47,892 nucleotides of DNA from the NCBI GenBank assembly GCA_905479925.1, contig CAJQOL010000023.1:1-47892 (forward strand). The letters are read 5' to 3'. The notes beneath the pieces are model-generated. The model saw nothing but the letters and a program-made list of their open reading frames with translations. It searched no databases and was not told the DNA's origin. Below, one piece after another: positions 46,518-47,892 of this stretch; positions within the stretch are counted from its first letter, which is position 1; each line of letters opens with the position of its first letter. Origin of the DNA: an uncultured Kangiellaceae bacterium. GTDB taxonomy: Bacteria; Pseudomonadota; Gammaproteobacteria; Enterobacterales; Kangiellaceae. The translations under genes and the position numbers were made by a program.

Positions 46518-47606
46518 TTAATGCGGGAAGTACTTATCTTTGGCCTTTAGAAAACGCAGCTCTAGCAAATGGTAACTTAAAGCAGCAATTAAAATGGTTA
46601 CCACAAGTAAAATAGGCGTTCTCACATAGAACGACATATCGCTTAGTTCATGGCCTCCGAAATAGACGATTGGAAAATGGTAAACATAAAGGCCATAGGA
46701 AATTTTCCCAAGATAGGCGACTAGTTGGTTCTCGAAGATTAAAGGGAAGAACACCTTTTCTCTGATGTTGACTAATATCGCCGCGAAAAATATTGAGAAC
46801 AAAGAGAAGCCCCAAATATACTTGTAACTATTCTCCATAAAGTTTTCATAGCCAAATGAGCGCAAGTTGAAACCGTTTCCAGACAAATAATCAGTACCAT
46901 AACCGAGAATTAGCAAAATAATAAAACCAACTAATATTTTATAGTTTTTTACCGGTGCCCCATAGACTGCAAAGTATCCACCGATCGCGAAAGCGTCGAA
47001 ACTAGACAAAGTAAATGAGTAGACAACCATTTCCACAGAGTTAAAACCTATACCGCTGTCACTTAAAACAAGTTGGGCTAATCCCCAACGAATAAATGGA
47101 CCTGCAACAATGATAACGAGTAGCGCTTTCCTTACCGAAGACTTGTGAATTAAATAAATGACAAATGGCCATATTAAATAGAACTGTTCTTCTACAGCTA
47201 AAGACCAAAAGTGGGTAATTGTTTGCGTTTGTTCATAGGCGGAGGACATTGCGAAGAAGTTATATGTATAAGTGGCTGCGTACCAAATTTGTTGTTGGGT
47301 TCTAGCTAAGCGGTCATTGACGTCATAATTAAAATAATTCAGTGCAATATAAGCAATGATGCTTATGAGAATGAGGTAGAAAAAATAAAGTGGAAAGATT
47401 CGTAAGCTGCGACGCCCATAGAAATTTAGAAAGTAATTTTTGGTTGGAAGGTTATCCTTCATTTCCATAATGATAGGAGTTAGCAGGAATCCCGACAGGA
47501 CAAAAAATGCATGTACGCCCATGTAACCAAAATCAAAAAAATCAACATGGAATAAGAATACCGCGAAGAAAGCGAAAAAGCGGAAACTATTGAGTCCTTT
47601 AACCAT
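46518..47606 (-). CDS. Acyltransferase-3 family membrane protein (OafA/YrhL type)
   Basis: 362 residues from the ATG at 47606 (MVKGLNSFRFFAFF), preceded by AAAGGA about 9 bases upstream. The frame extends to a TTG at 47648 but lacks support. Roughly ten hydrophobic segments; the catalytic histidine is H20 in AVFLFHVDFF, and the family motif GVHAFFVLSGFLLTPII follows. A second signature, SLAVEEQFYLIWPFVIYLI, is present. These enzymes O-acetylate lipopolysaccharide, capsule, peptidoglycan or exported glycans from cytoplasmic acetyl-CoA. No glycan genes are nearby, so the target is unknown; it may have been transferred in, as an IS end lies next to it. Confidence 0.9.
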   Translation of the reverse strand: MVKGLNSFRFFAFFAVFLFHVDFFDFGYMGVHAFFVLSGFLLTPIIMEMKDNLPTKNYFLNFYGRRSLRIFPLYFFYLILISIIAYIALNYFNYDVNDRLARTQQQIWYAATYTYNFFAMSSAYEQTQTITHFWSLAVEEQFYLIWPFVIYLIHKSSVRKALLVIIVAGPFIRWGLAQLVLSDSGIGFNSVEMVVYSFTLSSFDAFAIGGYFAVYGAPVKNYKILVGFIILLILGYGTDYLSGNGFNLRSFGYENFMENSYKYIWGFSLFSIFFAAILVNIREKVFFPLIFENQLVAYLGKISYGLYVYHFPIVYFGGHELSDMSFYVRTPILLVVTILIAALSYHLLELRFLKAKDKYFPH

Positions 47607-47715
47607 TGCGAGCGGTCCTTTTGTATGAGAGAAGCTGGCCACTTTCAATACTTGTGTTAAACAGCTTAAAACTTGGCGTTAAAATAACTAATTGGTTAGC
47701 TAGTGTCAAACCCAG

Positions 47716-47745
47716 AAAAAAGCCGAGAGTTTTCTCGGCTTTTTT
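47716..47745. terminator. Bidirectional terminator next to the IS end
   Basis: A 13-bp stem AAAAAAGCCGAGA / TCTCGGCTTTTTT (47716-47728 with 47733-47745) with a 4-base loop and T-runs on both strands. It lies between the acyltransferase gene, which starts leftward at 47606, and the IS element. Confidence 0.9.
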
Positions 47746-47753
47746 AAGGCTAT

Positions 47754-47892
47754 TGTCCCGTCCTGAAATAAGTTGACACTTTGGAGACTTATTATGGATT
47801 ACCCTACGATCACAGAGAAAAGACGCTCTCAGAAAGATTATTCATTGGCTTTTAAACTGTCACTTGTCGAACAAGTTGAAAAAGGCCAGTTC
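47754..47892 (+). mobile_element. Left end of an IS3-family-like insertion sequence (truncated by window)
   Basis: The end probably begins near 47754 (TGTCCCGTCCTGAAATAAGT), a terminal sequence of the style seen in IS3-group elements, followed 20 bases on by the first transposase frame. The right end and target duplication lie outside the window. Confidence 0.65.
47794..47892 (+). CDS. Transposase OrfA, N-terminal part (partial, IS3-like)
   Basis: 33 codons run from the ATG at 47794 to the end of the window, still open. The residues RRSQKDYSLAFKLSLVEQVE match the start of IS3-family OrfA proteins, whose helix-turn-helix DNA-binding region begins with a basic YS..FK...V..V pattern. GGAG lies 8 bases before the ATG. 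The gene is normally followed by OrfB with the DDE catalytic domain and joined to it by a programmed -1 frameshift; neither can be seen here. Confidence 0.8.
   Translation, partial: MDYPTITEKRRSQKDYSLAFKLSLVEQVEKGQF

Noticed and set aside
46518-47606. Acyltransferase as part of the adenylation-carrier system
   Set aside because: It is an integral-membrane acyltransferase-3 enzyme using acyl-CoA, separated by mutS and pncC, with no sequence reason to link it.

Overview
The window is an AT-rich stretch of a gammaproteobacterial chromosome. Marker genes and order support this: hflD-mnmA-nudJ and rluE-icd, cspD/clpS-clpA-infA-bpt-aat, a liu leucine-degradation operon, TusA next to BepA, and mutS-fdxA. 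The low GC content, monomeric isocitrate dehydrogenase and liu operon would fit a marine lineage such as Kangiella and its relatives. That genus-level guess is weak, since no 16S gene is present.

Region 1 (1-14.4 kb) is housekeeping. It opens with the 3' end of 2-methylcitrate synthase and a terminator. On the minus strand are nudJ, mnmA and hflD. On the plus strand are moaC, moaD, moaE, an RsuA-type pseudouridine synthase and an M3-family lipoprotein peptidase. RluE (minus) and a monomeric NADP isocitrate dehydrogenase (plus) are divergent. CspD (minus) faces clpS-clpA (plus), and infA follows on the minus strand.

Region 2 (14.4-27.7 kb) is almost all minus strand. The aminoacyl-transferases bpt and aat complete an N-degron cluster with clpS/clpA. 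The next ten genes form a leucine/isovalerate catabolic block: liuR, liuA, thiolase, a second acyl-CoA dehydrogenase, liuB, liuC, liuD, HMG-CoA lyase and a two-subunit 3-oxoacid CoA-transferase. Together they encode every step from isovaleryl-CoA to acetyl-CoA. A perfect 18-bp palindrome upstream of the MerR regulator is the probable LiuR operator. It is followed by a 14-bp tandem repeat before adk.

Region 3 (27.7-40.3 kb) carries adk, a GNAT acetyltransferase, a second-type Lon protease, two small unknown proteins, a conserved unknown gene next to a YoaA/DinG iron-sulfur helicase, tsaB, the BepA-type periplasmic protease, a TusA-like sulfur carrier, a PerM-type membrane protein and a response regulator with a degenerate GGDEF domain.

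Region 4 (40.7-47.9 kb) is read mainly on the minus strand: mutS, fdxA, then an orphan adenylation domain and an orphan carrier protein, closed by a terminator. The adenylation-domain pocket reads D-L-F-Y-L-A-L-V-C. This resembles the pocket I recall for stand-alone L-prolyl loading enzymes such as PltF/RedM/PigI. No oxidase, condensation or release enzyme is nearby, which makes this pair the best candidate here for an undescribed system. A CinA-C amidase, an acyltransferase-3 membrane protein and the left end of an IS3-like element close the window.
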